DNA of 5,720 nucleotides from NCBI GenBank assembly GCA_938039295.1, contig CALHUY010000042.1, positions 1 to 5,720 of the forward strand. Reading direction: 5' to 3'. Source of the DNA: an uncultured Solobacterium sp. (GTDB taxonomy: Bacteria > Bacillota_I > Bacilli_A > Erysipelotrichales > Erysipelotrichaceae). Made by a program: the position numbers and the translations under genes. Below, one piece after another: positions 1-5,720 of the stretch (the stretch's first letter is position 1; the number at the start of each line of letters is the position of its first letter). The notes under the pieces were generated by a model. That model ran no database searches, was not told the origin of the DNA, and was given only the letters and a program-made list of their open reading frames with translations.

Positions 1-921
1 TATAAATTTTATGGTTTGCATATTACAACAACAGCAGGTTCAATCTTTTCAAAAGTGACATATGCAACATCTTTGATGAAGGCATATTTTGAATCTAAAA
101 AAATATTAAAAAAAGAAAAACCAGATATCTGTATTGGATTTGGTAATTATATCAGTGTACCTTTGATTCTTGCGGCAAATCATCTTGGCATCAAAACAAT
201 GTTGCATGAACAGAATAGTTTTGCTGGAAAGGCAAATAAATTCTTAAGTCGCTTTGCGGATGCGGTAGTTGGTTGTTATGAAAGTAATAAAGAACAGATG
301 CCGAAAGCAAATGTTCGTATCTTAGGTAATCCATCTGCATCAGTTGTAAAAGATACTGTATTGAATCCAGAAGTCATCAAGAGTGTTGGATTATCTACAG
401 AGATTCCGTTTGTTGTATTTATGATGGGTTCCTTAGGTTCATCATCGGTATCAAAAGTGATTGATGAAGCAATTCCACTATTTGATCAAGACTTTCAGGT
501 TATGATTGTAAGTGGAAAAGCAAATGCGTATCAGTTTCAAAATAAAGAGTCTAAGAATGTGAAGTTTGTACCATACATTGATGGTAAACAAGCATTAAAG
601 GGATGTATTCTTGCGGTAACACGAGCAGGAGCTACTACCATCTCAGAGATTTGTGCTTTACCTACAGCTGCAGTATTAATTCCTAGTCCATTTGTTGCTA
701 ATAACCATCAGGTTTATAACGCAAAAGAACTAGTAGATAAAGATGCAGCGATTATGATTGAAGAGAAAGAGTTGAGTCCAAAGCTTTTAGCCTCAACTGT
801 AAATATGCTTGTTCATGATAAAGAGAAATGTAATAAGCTAAAAGAAAACGCGCATAAACTTGCAAAAGTGGATGCTGCAGATCGAATGATTGACTGGATT
901 GAGGAGGTATTACATGGATAA
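1..921 (+). CDS. murG: MurG, lipid II-forming GlcNAc transferase (5' end missing)
   Basis: MurG moves GlcNAc from UDP-GlcNAc to undecaprenyl-PP-MurNAc-pentapeptide (lipid I) on the inner face of the membrane, giving lipid II. The frame is open from base 1, so the gene begins before the window; a TTG at 16 is in frame but sits inside the protein. The visible 306 residues lack the first glycine loop; against the usual ~355 residues, about 50 are missing. Seen in order: GFGNYISVP (136-162), matching the second glycine loop; HEQNSFAGKANK (205-240), a MurG signature; the domain-linking ILGNP (319-333); MGSLGSSS (427-450), at the third glycine loop; TRAGATTISEI (619-651), the UDP-GlcNAc site equivalent to E. 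coli SGALTVSEI; and the donor-site NNHQVYNA (700-723). Two of these loops deviate from the usual glycines (see findings). The stop overlaps the murB start by 8 bases. The family call is firm. Confidence 0.95.
   Translation, partial: YKFYGLHITTTAGSIFSKVTYATSLMKAYFESKKILKKEKPDICIGFGNYISVPLILAANHLGIKTMLHEQNSFAGKANKFLSRFADAVVGCYESNKEQMPKANVRILGNPSASVVKDTVLNPEVIKSVGLSTEIPFVVFMMGSLGSSSVSKVIDEAIPLFDQDFQVMIVSGKANAYQFQNKESKNVKFVPYIDGKQALKGCILAVTRAGATTISEICALPTAAVLIPSPFVANNHQVYNAKELVDKDAAIMIEEKELSPKLLASTVNMLVHDKEKCNKLKENAHKLAKVDAADRMIDWIEEVLHG
901..907 (+). promoter_or_regulatory. Shine-Dalgarno site of murB
   Basis: GAGGAGG lies inside the last murG codons, 6 bases before the ATG at 914. It decides the murB start: an in-frame ATG at 890 would add eight residues (MTGLRRYY) that look like murG read in another frame, and it has no comparable site. 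Confidence 0.85.
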
Positions 922-1813
922 AATTTTAGAGCGTTTAAGCCTTTATGCTGTTACTGAAGCAGATAAGCCTTTACGCACAATGACCACTCTAAGAATTGGT
1001 GGTAATGCAAAATACGTTGTATACCCAGAAACATACGTTGCGATTGATGGTATCTTCCGCGTTATTGAAGAGAATCAACTCTCATTTAAGGTAATTGGTA
1101 AGGGTAGTGATTTACTATGTTCTGATGATGAATTTGAAGGGGTTGTTATTTGTTTAGATCGCTTCTTTAATCATCAATACTTTGATGGTAATGACCTTGT
1201 AGCAGAAGCAGGATGTTCTATCATCGCTCTATCAACAGCGGCGATGAAACGTGGACTTTCTGGCTTAGAGTTTGCGAGTGGTATTCCAGGTACTGTTGGT
1301 GGATGTTTATTTATGAACGCAGGTGCGTATAACATCAGTATGAAGGATGTTGTAAAAGAAGTGCTTGTATATAGAGATCACCAGTTGACTTGGTTGCCGG
1401 TTTCAGAATGTGACTTCTCTTATCGCCATAGTATCTTCCAATCGAATCCTCATTGGTTGATTCTAGGAGTACGTTACGGTTTAACTCCAAAGCCGCAAGA
1501 AGAAATTGAAGAACTCATGGATTCACGTCGCAAGAGAAGAGTGGATTCACAACCATTAAACTTTCCAAGCTGTGGTTCAGTATTTAAAAATCCAGAAGGC
1601 CATAATGCATGGCAATTAATCGATGGTATTGGCTATCGTGGTAAGCAGATTGGTGGTGCGATGGTTAGTGATAAGCATTGTAATTTCATCTTGAATGTTC
1701 ATAAAGCAACCGCACTTGAGTATCTAACTTTGATTGAAGAAATTCAAAGAGAAGTAAAGAATAAATACGATATTGATCTCAAGATGGAAGTGGAGAAGTT
1801 CAATTGGAAGTAA
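914..1813 (+). CDS. murB: MurB, UDP-N-acetylenolpyruvoylglucosamine reductase
   Basis: This cytoplasmic FAD enzyme uses NADPH to reduce UDP-GlcNAc-enolpyruvate to UDP-MurNAc, the second committed step of peptidoglycan precursor synthesis. From the ATG at 914 it has 299 residues, the size of the short (type II) MurB found in Bacillota rather than the ~340-residue E. coli type. FAD-binding motifs are visible: RIGGNA (27-32), GKGSDLL (62-68, usually GxGSNLL), GIPGTVGG (123-130) and NAGAY (135-139). YRHS (170-173) corresponds to the conserved YRxS of the family. The C-terminal substrate domain has SCGSVFKNP (219-227), where Ser222 matches the catalytic proton-donor serine, and GAMVSDKHCNFILN (248-261). 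Glu292 in KMEVEKF aligns with the catalytic glutamate of the usual PEV motif. The gene overlaps murG by 8 bases and divIB by 10, so translation is probably coupled. It looks intact and functional. Confidence 0.97.
   Translation: MDKILERLSLYAVTEADKPLRTMTTLRIGGNAKYVVYPETYVAIDGIFRVIEENQLSFKVIGKGSDLLCSDDEFEGVVICLDRFFNHQYFDGNDLVAEAGCSIIALSTAAMKRGLSGLEFASGIPGTVGGCLFMNAGAYNISMKDVVKEVLVYRDHQLTWLPVSECDFSYRHSIFQSNPHWLILGVRYGLTPKPQEEIEELMDSRRKRRVDSQPLNFPSCGSVFKNPEGHNAWQLIDGIGYRGKQIGGAMVSDKHCNFILNVHKATALEYLTLIEEIQREVKNKYDIDLKMEVEKFNWK
1791..1798 (+). promoter_or_regulatory. Shine-Dalgarno site of divIB, supporting a TTG start
   Basis: TGGAGAAG, near the 3' end of murB, has its GGAG core 8 bases before the TTG at 1804. 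In the divIB frame there are stops at 1762 and 1774, no other plausible start between them and 1804, and the next ATG falls inside the membrane segment. The TTG start is therefore close to forced. Confidence 0.75.
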
Positions 1814-2874
1814 AGAAAAATCGTTTAAACGCAGACTTTGATAAGATTCCTGAAGCGGTTGAAAGAATTTTTAAAAATAAGCGTTTAGCTGCAAATCTAA
1901 AAATATTTCGCTCTCGGCAACCAGCATTATTTAATATAGCTATAGTGATGGCAATCATTGTTATTGTGGTGATGTACTTATTATCGCCGATGTCTTCGGT
2001 TAGAGCGGTATCTATTCAAGGTAGTAGTTATCTAAGTGATGACTATATTAAAACAATTGCAGGAGTTGATACATCTTCAAAGTTATATTTCACTGTACCG
2101 GTTTTAGTGGAGAGAAAATTAGAAGTAAATCCATTCATTGAAGATGCGAAAGTTAGTTTAAATAACGGTAATACAGTTACGATTACTGTAAAAGAAAAGA
2201 AACTAGTAGGTTATCAATCTGAGGGAAACGGAACTATCTGGTTTGGAAATGGTGAAGGTACTGTATTGGATGATAACAATCGTCAGGTAATCGCTTCAAT
2301 TCCAAAACTCATTGGATTTACTGATACAGAACTACTAAAGAAAGTATCAAATGCATTAAATGAAATTGATGATTCAATCTTGCAACAGATTTCGACAATC
2401 TCTGTATATCCACTACGCTATGATGCACATGCATTACTTGTACATATGCGTATTGGTAGTTACTTTGTGGCATCCTATAGTAATCTAAAGATTCTAAATG
2501 ATTACTTTACAATCTACAGTCAAGCAACTGATAAAACAAAATGCTTATGGGGCACTAGTAAAGATCAAGTTGCGTATACTGCTGCATGTCCATGGGAACA
2601 AAAGAAACCATCAGAAACAGCGACAGCAGTATCTAATGCGGTATATTGGTATGATACGGAAGGGAATGTACGTATGGATTCCAATGGCTTACCAATTGAA
2701 AAACATTTCTATACTGATGCAGAAGGAAATGTTGCAGTCGATGCAAATGGCAGTCCGATTGCAATTCCTATTGATGATAAGGGAGTTGAAATCATTGATG
2801 ACAAGTTTCAAGAAAATTACGCTGCAGGATACTATACAGCTGGTGTATTAAATATACCTACACCTGCGCAATAA
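1804..2874 (+). CDS. divIB: DivIB/FtsQ-type cell division protein
   Basis: DivIB (FtsQ in Gram-negatives) is a single-pass membrane protein of the divisome. It works with FtsL and DivIC and helps control septal wall synthesis. The 356 residues read as: a basic cytoplasmic segment (1-40, with KNKR and RSRQ); one hydrophobic helix (about 42-61); an extracellular POTRA domain (about 66-135) beginning VRAVSIQGSSYLSDD; the following beta domain (about 136-240); and a long C-terminal tail (about 245-356). The helix and POTRA order, the position after murG-murB and the length support the call; sequence identity in this family is always low. The start is TTG, inside the end of murB. The tail is unusual: it has two cysteines (247, 262), two matching 15-residue units at 284-298 and 305-319, and a weaker third at about 324-332. 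No ftsA or ftsZ follows. Confidence 0.9.
   Translation: MEVKKNRLNADFDKIPEAVERIFKNKRLAANLKIFRSRQPALFNIAIVMAIIVIVVMYLLSPMSSVRAVSIQGSSYLSDDYIKTIAGVDTSSKLYFTVPVLVERKLEVNPFIEDAKVSLNNGNTVTITVKEKKLVGYQSEGNGTIWFGNGEGTVLDDNNRQVIASIPKLIGFTDTELLKKVSNALNEIDDSILQQISTISVYPLRYDAHALLVHMRIGSYFVASYSNLKILNDYFTIYSQATDKTKCLWGTSKDQVAYTAACPWEQKKPSETATAVSNAVYWYDTEGNVRMDSNGLPIEKHFYTDAEGNVAVDANGSPIAIPIDDKGVEIIDDKFQENYAAGYYTAGVLNIPTPAQ
2653..2760 (+). repeat. Tandem peptide-level repeat in the DivIB C-terminal tail
   Basis: Residues 284-298 and 305-319 share the pattern D-x-E-G-N-V-x-x-D-x-N-G-x-P-I, 21 residues apart. Ten of the 15 positions are identical and no gap is needed. The copies differ at many silent positions (GGG/GGA, GTA/GTT, CCA/CCG), so this is an old duplication, not recent slippage. 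A degenerate third unit (D-x-K-G then D) follows at residues 324-332. The units may be short beta hairpins exposed outside the membrane; no function can be assigned. Confidence 0.75.
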
Positions 2875-2916
2875 CATGAAAATCCTGTGAAATAGACGAT
2901 ATACAGGTTACATATT

Positions 2917-2945
2917 TTGTATAATAACAACCGTTTTGATATAAT
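2917..2945 (+). promoter_or_regulatory. Extended -10 promoter for the asp23-fakA unit
   Basis: A perfect TATAAT (2940-2945) is preceded by TG with one base between (TGATATAAT), the extended -10 form used by the housekeeping sigma factor. TTGTAT at 2917-2922 is a partial -35 (3 of 6 consensus bases) with a 17-base spacer. Transcription would start near 2951-2953, leaving a leader of about 20 bases before the ATG at 2972. A second TATAAT at 2920-2925 overlaps the -35 and has no good -35 of its own. Confidence 0.75.
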
Positions 2946-2958
2946 ACATAACGTTAGT

Positions 2959-2964
2959 AAGGAG
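2959..2964 (+). promoter_or_regulatory. Shine-Dalgarno site of the asp23-like gene
   Basis: AAGGAG lies 7 bases before the ATG at 2972. It is the closest match to the consensus in the window after that of murB. Confidence 0.85.
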
Positions 2965-2971
2965 TAAACTT

Positions 2972-3331
2972 ATGGCAGTTGAAAAGAAAACAAACTATGG
3001 TAGTATCTCCGTTTCAGAAGAAGCAGTAGCTTCATTAGCTGGTGGAGTCATTACAGAATCTTATGGTGTTGTTGGTATGGCCAGCAAACAAATCTTAAAA
3101 GATGGATGGGCTGAACTATTAAAGAAAGAAAACTATACAAAAGGTGTAGTTGTTCGTAATGGTAAAGCTGGTTTAGAAATTGATTTATATATCGTTGTAA
3201 GTTTCGGTGTTAAGATTTCAGAAGTTGTAACCGAAGCACAGAAGAAAGTTAAGTATATGCTTGAAAAGTCACTCTCCCAGGAAGTTGCCCAGGTGAATGT
3301 CTTTGTTCAGGGCGTTCGCGTCGTAGCATAA
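2972..3331 (+). CDS. Asp23/Gls24-family envelope stress protein (YloU-like)
   Basis: Small Asp23-domain proteins are common in Bacillota. In Staphylococcus aureus, Asp23 is abundant, sits at the membrane through a partner and is linked to cell envelope stress. The YloU-type member typically lies beside yloV/fakA, as here, but its exact role is not settled. The 119 residues are nearly all one Asp23 domain (about 8-116): YGSISVSEEAVASLAGG, then YGVVGMAS at the start, VVVRNGKAGLEIDLYIVVSFGVK as paired beta strands (59-81), an amphipathic helix (82-99, with VVTEAQKKVKYML), and the terminal strand VNVFVQGVRV (108-117). There is no signal peptide or membrane helix, so it should be cytoplasmic or peripheral. 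It has its own promoter and strong ribosome site. The fakA-like gene follows after 18 bases, with no terminator between. Confidence 0.93.
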   Translation: MAVEKKTNYGSISVSEEAVASLAGGVITESYGVVGMASKQILKDGWAELLKKENYTKGVVVRNGKAGLEIDLYIVVSFGVKISEVVTEAQKKVKYMLEKSLSQEVAQVNVFVQGVRVVA

Positions 3332-3337
3332 GGATAT

Positions 3338-3341
3338 GGGG
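3338..3341 (+). promoter_or_regulatory. Weak Shine-Dalgarno site of the fakA-like gene
   Basis: The best correctly spaced candidate before the ATG at 3350 is GGGG, 8 bases upstream. The better-matching AAGGA (3330-3334) is 15 bases away, which is too far. Translation may rely on coupling to the gene just upstream. Confidence 0.4.
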
Positions 3342-3349
3342 TTAATGAA

Positions 3350-4957
3350 ATGGAAAAGATTAATGGTTTAATTTTAAAGAACTTACTGGAAAGTGGAGCA
3401 CACAATCTTAGCAATCAACGTAAAGCAGTTGATGCGATGAATGTATTCCCAGTACCAGATGGAGATACAGGTACAAATATGTCTTTGACTATTTTGAATG
3501 GTATCTCAGAAGTTTCAAAGAGTGGATCAGAGTCACTTTCAACAGTTGCTAAGATTTTTAGCCGTGGTTTATTAATGGGTGCACGTGGTAATTCAGGTGT
3601 TATCTTATCTCAGATTTTCCGTGGCTTTGCACAATATGCAAAGGACAAAGAAGAACTAACAGTCAAGGAATTCTCTGAAGCGTTAATGAACGGTTCTAAG
3701 ATGGCTTACAAGGCTGTTATGCGTCCTACAGAAGGAACAATCTTAACAGTTGTTAGAGAAAGTGCGGAATATGGTGAAATATATATTAATAACCATCCTG
3801 AAGCATCTATTGAAGAATTTGTAAATTATATTGTTGATGAAGCAAACGCATCTCTACAACGTACACCTGAATTGTTAGATGTACTAAAGGAAGCACATTG
3901 CGTAGACTCTGGTGCAATGGGTTATGTGACAATTCTTGAAGGTTTCAAGTCTTATCTGCAAGGCAAGCCAATTACAGAGAATCTAGCAGGTGATACTGCA
4001 GATACAGAAGTACATGAAAAGGCTTCTGGATATCGTGTTGAGTATATTATTTCTCTCAGTGATAACGGTAAGAAGACTTTCAAGGAAGAAAGAGTTCGCA
4101 AGCAATTAGAACAGATTGCGAATGATATTCAATTAGTAGTGAAAGAAGATGCATTTACATTAAGTGTACATTCTATGACACCTGGCGAAGTATTAATGCT
4201 CGGTCAGAAGTATGGTAAGTTTGTTAAGGTTCAGATTGAAGATATTCAATCTGAGTTACAACCATCCTTAATGGAAGCTGAGGAAGCAGCAATTGAGAAT
4301 GCGGCTTATGGCATAATTGCAGTAGCTGCAGGGGAAGGCTTGAAGAAGTTATTTACGGATTACCGTGTTAACTACGTTGTAAGTGGTGGTCAAACAATGA
4401 ACCCATCTACAGAAGATTTCGTAACTGCAATCTCTAAGGTTCATGCGGATACAATCTATATCTTGCCAAATAACTCAAACATTATCATGGCTGCAAAACA
4501 AGCTGCTGAAGTTACTGAAGATAAGAAGATTATTGTAATCGAAACAAAGTCTGTACCACAAGGCTTAAGTGCTTGCATTAGCTTCAACCCTGAGGAAGAA
4601 GTAGAAGCAAATACAGAGGCAATGAATGAAGCAATCACACTAGTAAAGACAGGTTCTATTACTTATGCTGTTAAGGATACAACAGTAGATGGTAGAGAAA
4701 TCAATTCTGGTGACTACATGGCTATCTTAGAGAAGGATATTATCTTCAATGAGAAGGACAAGTTAACAGTTACGAAAGAATTAATCAAGAACATGTGTGA
4801 TGAAGATACAGAAGTTGTAACACTCATCAAGGGTTGCGAAGCTACTGATGAAGAGTGCGAAGAAATTCGTCAATTCATTGAACAGAACTACAATGTAGAT
4901 ATTGACGTTGAAGATGGTCAACAGCCTGTATACAGTTTCATTATTGGTGCTGAATAA
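3350..4957 (+). CDS. fakA: Fatty acid kinase FakA-like protein (YloV/DhaL family)
   Basis: FakA, with a fatty-acid-carrying FakB partner, uses ATP to make acyl-phosphate from free fatty acids, feeding PlsX/PlsY phospholipid synthesis. No fakB is in this window. The 535 residues are close to the S. aureus length (about 548). The N-terminal DhaL kinase domain (about 1-205) has NVFPVPDGDTGTNM (31-44), whose aspartates (37, 39) bind the Mg-ATP; GARGNSGVILSQIFRGF (77-93); RPTEGTILTV (125-134); and DSGAMGY (186-192). A middle domain follows (about 225-320) with SVHSMTPGEVL (272-282). The C-terminal, FakB-contacting domain (about 325-535) has VVSGGQTMNPST (343-354), ILPNNSNIIMAA (371-382) and a final GQQPVYSFIIG. 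The middle domain seems to lack usual metal ligands (see findings). The ATG at 3350 fits family starts, and upstream ATGs are out of frame. The family call is firm; fatty acid kinase activity is inferred by homology. Confidence 0.93.
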   Translation: MEKINGLILKNLLESGAHNLSNQRKAVDAMNVFPVPDGDTGTNMSLTILNGISEVSKSGSESLSTVAKIFSRGLLMGARGNSGVILSQIFRGFAQYAKDKEELTVKEFSEALMNGSKMAYKAVMRPTEGTILTVVRESAEYGEIYINNHPEASIEEFVNYIVDEANASLQRTPELLDVLKEAHCVDSGAMGYVTILEGFKSYLQGKPITENLAGDTADTEVHEKASGYRVEYIISLSDNGKKTFKEERVRKQLEQIANDIQLVVKEDAFTLSVHSMTPGEVLMLGQKYGKFVKVQIEDIQSELQPSLMEAEEAAIENAAYGIIAVAAGEGLKKLFTDYRVNYVVSGGQTMNPSTEDFVTAISKVHADTIYILPNNSNIIMAAKQAAEVTEDKKIIVIETKSVPQGLSACISFNPEEEVEANTEAMNEAITLVKTGSITYAVKDTTVDGREINSGDYMAILEKDIIFNEKDKLTVTKELIKNMCDEDTEVVTLIKGCEATDEECEEIRQFIEQNYNVDIDVEDGQQPVYSFIIGAE

Positions 4958-4968
4958 AAATGCTTTTG

Positions 4969-5003
4969 GGAACATTCCAAATGATGTGGAATGTTCCTTT
5001 TTT
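4969..5003 (+). terminator. Intrinsic terminator after the fakA-like gene
   Basis: GGAACATTCCA (4969-4979) pairs perfectly with TGGAATGTTCC (4987-4997): 11 base pairs, a 7-base loop, then six T (4998-5003). It starts 11 bases after the stop codon. The reverse strand has no T run directly after the hairpin, so it should work only for + strand transcription. Confidence 0.95.
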
Positions 5004-5039
5004 AATCTCCTTCATGTATGATAGATACGTTAGGAAAAT

Positions 5040-5720
5040 ATGGATTATACAAAGCAATTAAATATTGAATACTTTTCATTACAGTCATTATTTTGGATGA
5101 CATACTGCATGGTTGTTGGTTTTTCGGTAACCTATCTTTTATCATGTGGATATTCAAATCGTGAGGCAGGATATATCCTGGCTTCCGCAAATATCTGTGC
5201 GCTAATTTTACAGCCTTTTTTTGCGGATTTAGCAGATCGTTCTAAGAAGATTAATGCAATGACAATTTTTTTAGTATCGATTTTGATTATCTTTGTATGT
5301 TCAATTGGACTGTTTTTTATAAGTGTTCATTCGGTTATATTAACACTGATCTATGTCGTGATGATTACATTAGCGAATGCTGTTATTGCATTTTTAACTT
5401 CTGTGCAGTTTTTAATGGATCCCTCTAAGACTAAGATTAACTTTGGCTTATGCCGGGCAGGAGGTTCATTGTGTTTTGCGATTCTTTCTGCCGCGATGGG
5501 CATTCTTATTGAAAGAATCGGTATGAAATCAATTCCAACGGCACTGTTTATTATTACGCTTTTAATCATTTTATTATGCGTGTATATTACGCGTCATCGC
5601 ATCCATACAACGTTAGATACTACGAATTCATTGGCACATAAGAAATCTAGTTCATTGTTTATTTTCTTCAAAGAAAATCCAAAGTTTATGGTTTTATCCA
5701 TTGCAATGTTATTTATCTAT
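5040..5720 (+). CDS. MFS transporter, N-terminal half (cut by window end)
   Basis: This is the first 227 residues of a multi-pass membrane transporter of the major facilitator superfamily, still open at the window edge. Hydrophobic segments fall at about 14-34, 41-61, 71-93, 97-122, 139-160 and 164-183. A hydrophilic loop follows (185-212), then the start of a seventh segment (214 on), as expected for a 12-helix MFS protein with its central cytoplasmic loop. ADLADRSKK (62-70), between helices 2 and 3, is the MFS motif A (G/AxxxDRxx). INFGLCRAGGSLCFAI (133-148) before helix 5 resembles the FGxxRxxGSxGFA pattern of the LacY/MFS_1-like branch. That suggests a sugar or nucleoside type carrier, but the substrate is unknown. 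The ATG at 5040 is the first start after an in-frame stop at 5031. AGGA (5032-5035) is only 4 bases upstream, a tight spacing. It follows a strong terminator, so it is probably a separate transcript. Confidence 0.85.
   Translation, partial: MDYTKQLNIEYFSLQSLFWMTYCMVVGFSVTYLLSCGYSNREAGYILASANICALILQPFFADLADRSKKINAMTIFLVSILIIFVCSIGLFFISVHSVILTLIYVVMITLANAVIAFLTSVQFLMDPSKTKINFGLCRAGGSLCFAILSAAMGILIERIGMKSIPTALFIITLLIILLCVYITRHRIHTTLDTTNSLAHKKSSSLFIFFKENPKFMVLSIAMLFIY

Noticed and set aside
97..120. Runs of 7, 7 and 5 A in murG that could allow slippage
   Set aside because: The reading frame is continuous and the protein matches MurG on both sides. Lys/Asn-rich AT-rich genes often contain such runs.
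2498..2851. A 117-codon + strand frame inside divIB
   Set aside because: It lies wholly within divIB in another frame, has a low-complexity composition and matches nothing known. The divIB frame explains the region.
2884..2907. Possible terminator hairpin after divIB (CCTGT and ACAGG)
   Set aside because: The stem is only 5 base pairs with a 14-base loop, and the T-rich stretch behind it is broken and offset. It is too weak to call a terminator.
3336..3371. An 11-codon ORF (MGLMKWKRLMV) spanning the fakA start in another frame
   Set aside because: AGGA is only one base before its ATG, it encodes nothing recognisable, and an ORF this short is expected by chance here.
4456..5569. Open frames on the reverse strand (for example at 4456-4638, 4781-4975, 5002-5190 and 5351-5569)
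   Set aside because: They lie opposite the fakA-like gene and the MFS gene, or run across the terminator region. They show no family features and have no ribosome site that I can support.
1..5720. CRISPR arrays, tRNA or rRNA genes, insertion sequences, phage attachment sites
   Set aside because: I saw no direct repeat array, cloverleaf, rRNA-like segment, transposase or terminal inverted repeats. Nearly all bases are accounted for by genes.

Overview
The window is an AT-rich, gene-dense chromosomal stretch from a low-GC Gram-positive bacterium (Bacillota). All genes are on the + strand. The case for Bacillota is gene content: DivIB-type FtsQ, a short type II-like MurB, and an Asp23/YloU gene directly followed by a YloV/FakA gene. 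Start codons include TTG, and Shine-Dalgarno sites are AGGAG-like. The class Erysipelotrichia is a guess from overall protein style, not something the sequence proves.

Layout: positions 1-2874 are the end of a division and cell wall (dcw) cluster. It holds the 3' part of murG (start lies before the window), murB and divIB. The three are joined by short overlaps (8 and 10 bases), so they are almost certainly one transcript with coupled translation. Together they cover the last membrane-side step of lipid II synthesis (MurG), the second step of UDP-MurNAc synthesis (MurB) and a divisome scaffold (DivIB).

A 97-base gap (2875-2971) has no convincing terminator. It carries a clear extended -10 promoter for a second unit, 2972-4957: an Asp23/YloU-family gene and a fatty acid kinase FakA/YloV-like gene, 18 bases apart. 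A textbook intrinsic terminator at 4969-5003 closes this unit. ftsA and ftsZ, which often follow divIB in Bacillota, do not follow it here.

From 5040 to the right edge there is the N-terminal part of a major facilitator superfamily (MFS) transporter, cut by the window end. Its substrate cannot be read from the sequence.

This is mostly ordinary housekeeping DNA, and I found no undescribed system. The points most worth a second look are a repeat-bearing C-terminal tail and cysteine pair in DivIB, an apparently degenerate metal site in the middle domain of the FakA-like protein, deviant glycine loops in MurG, and two perfect TATAAT boxes exactly 20 bases apart upstream of the asp23-like gene.
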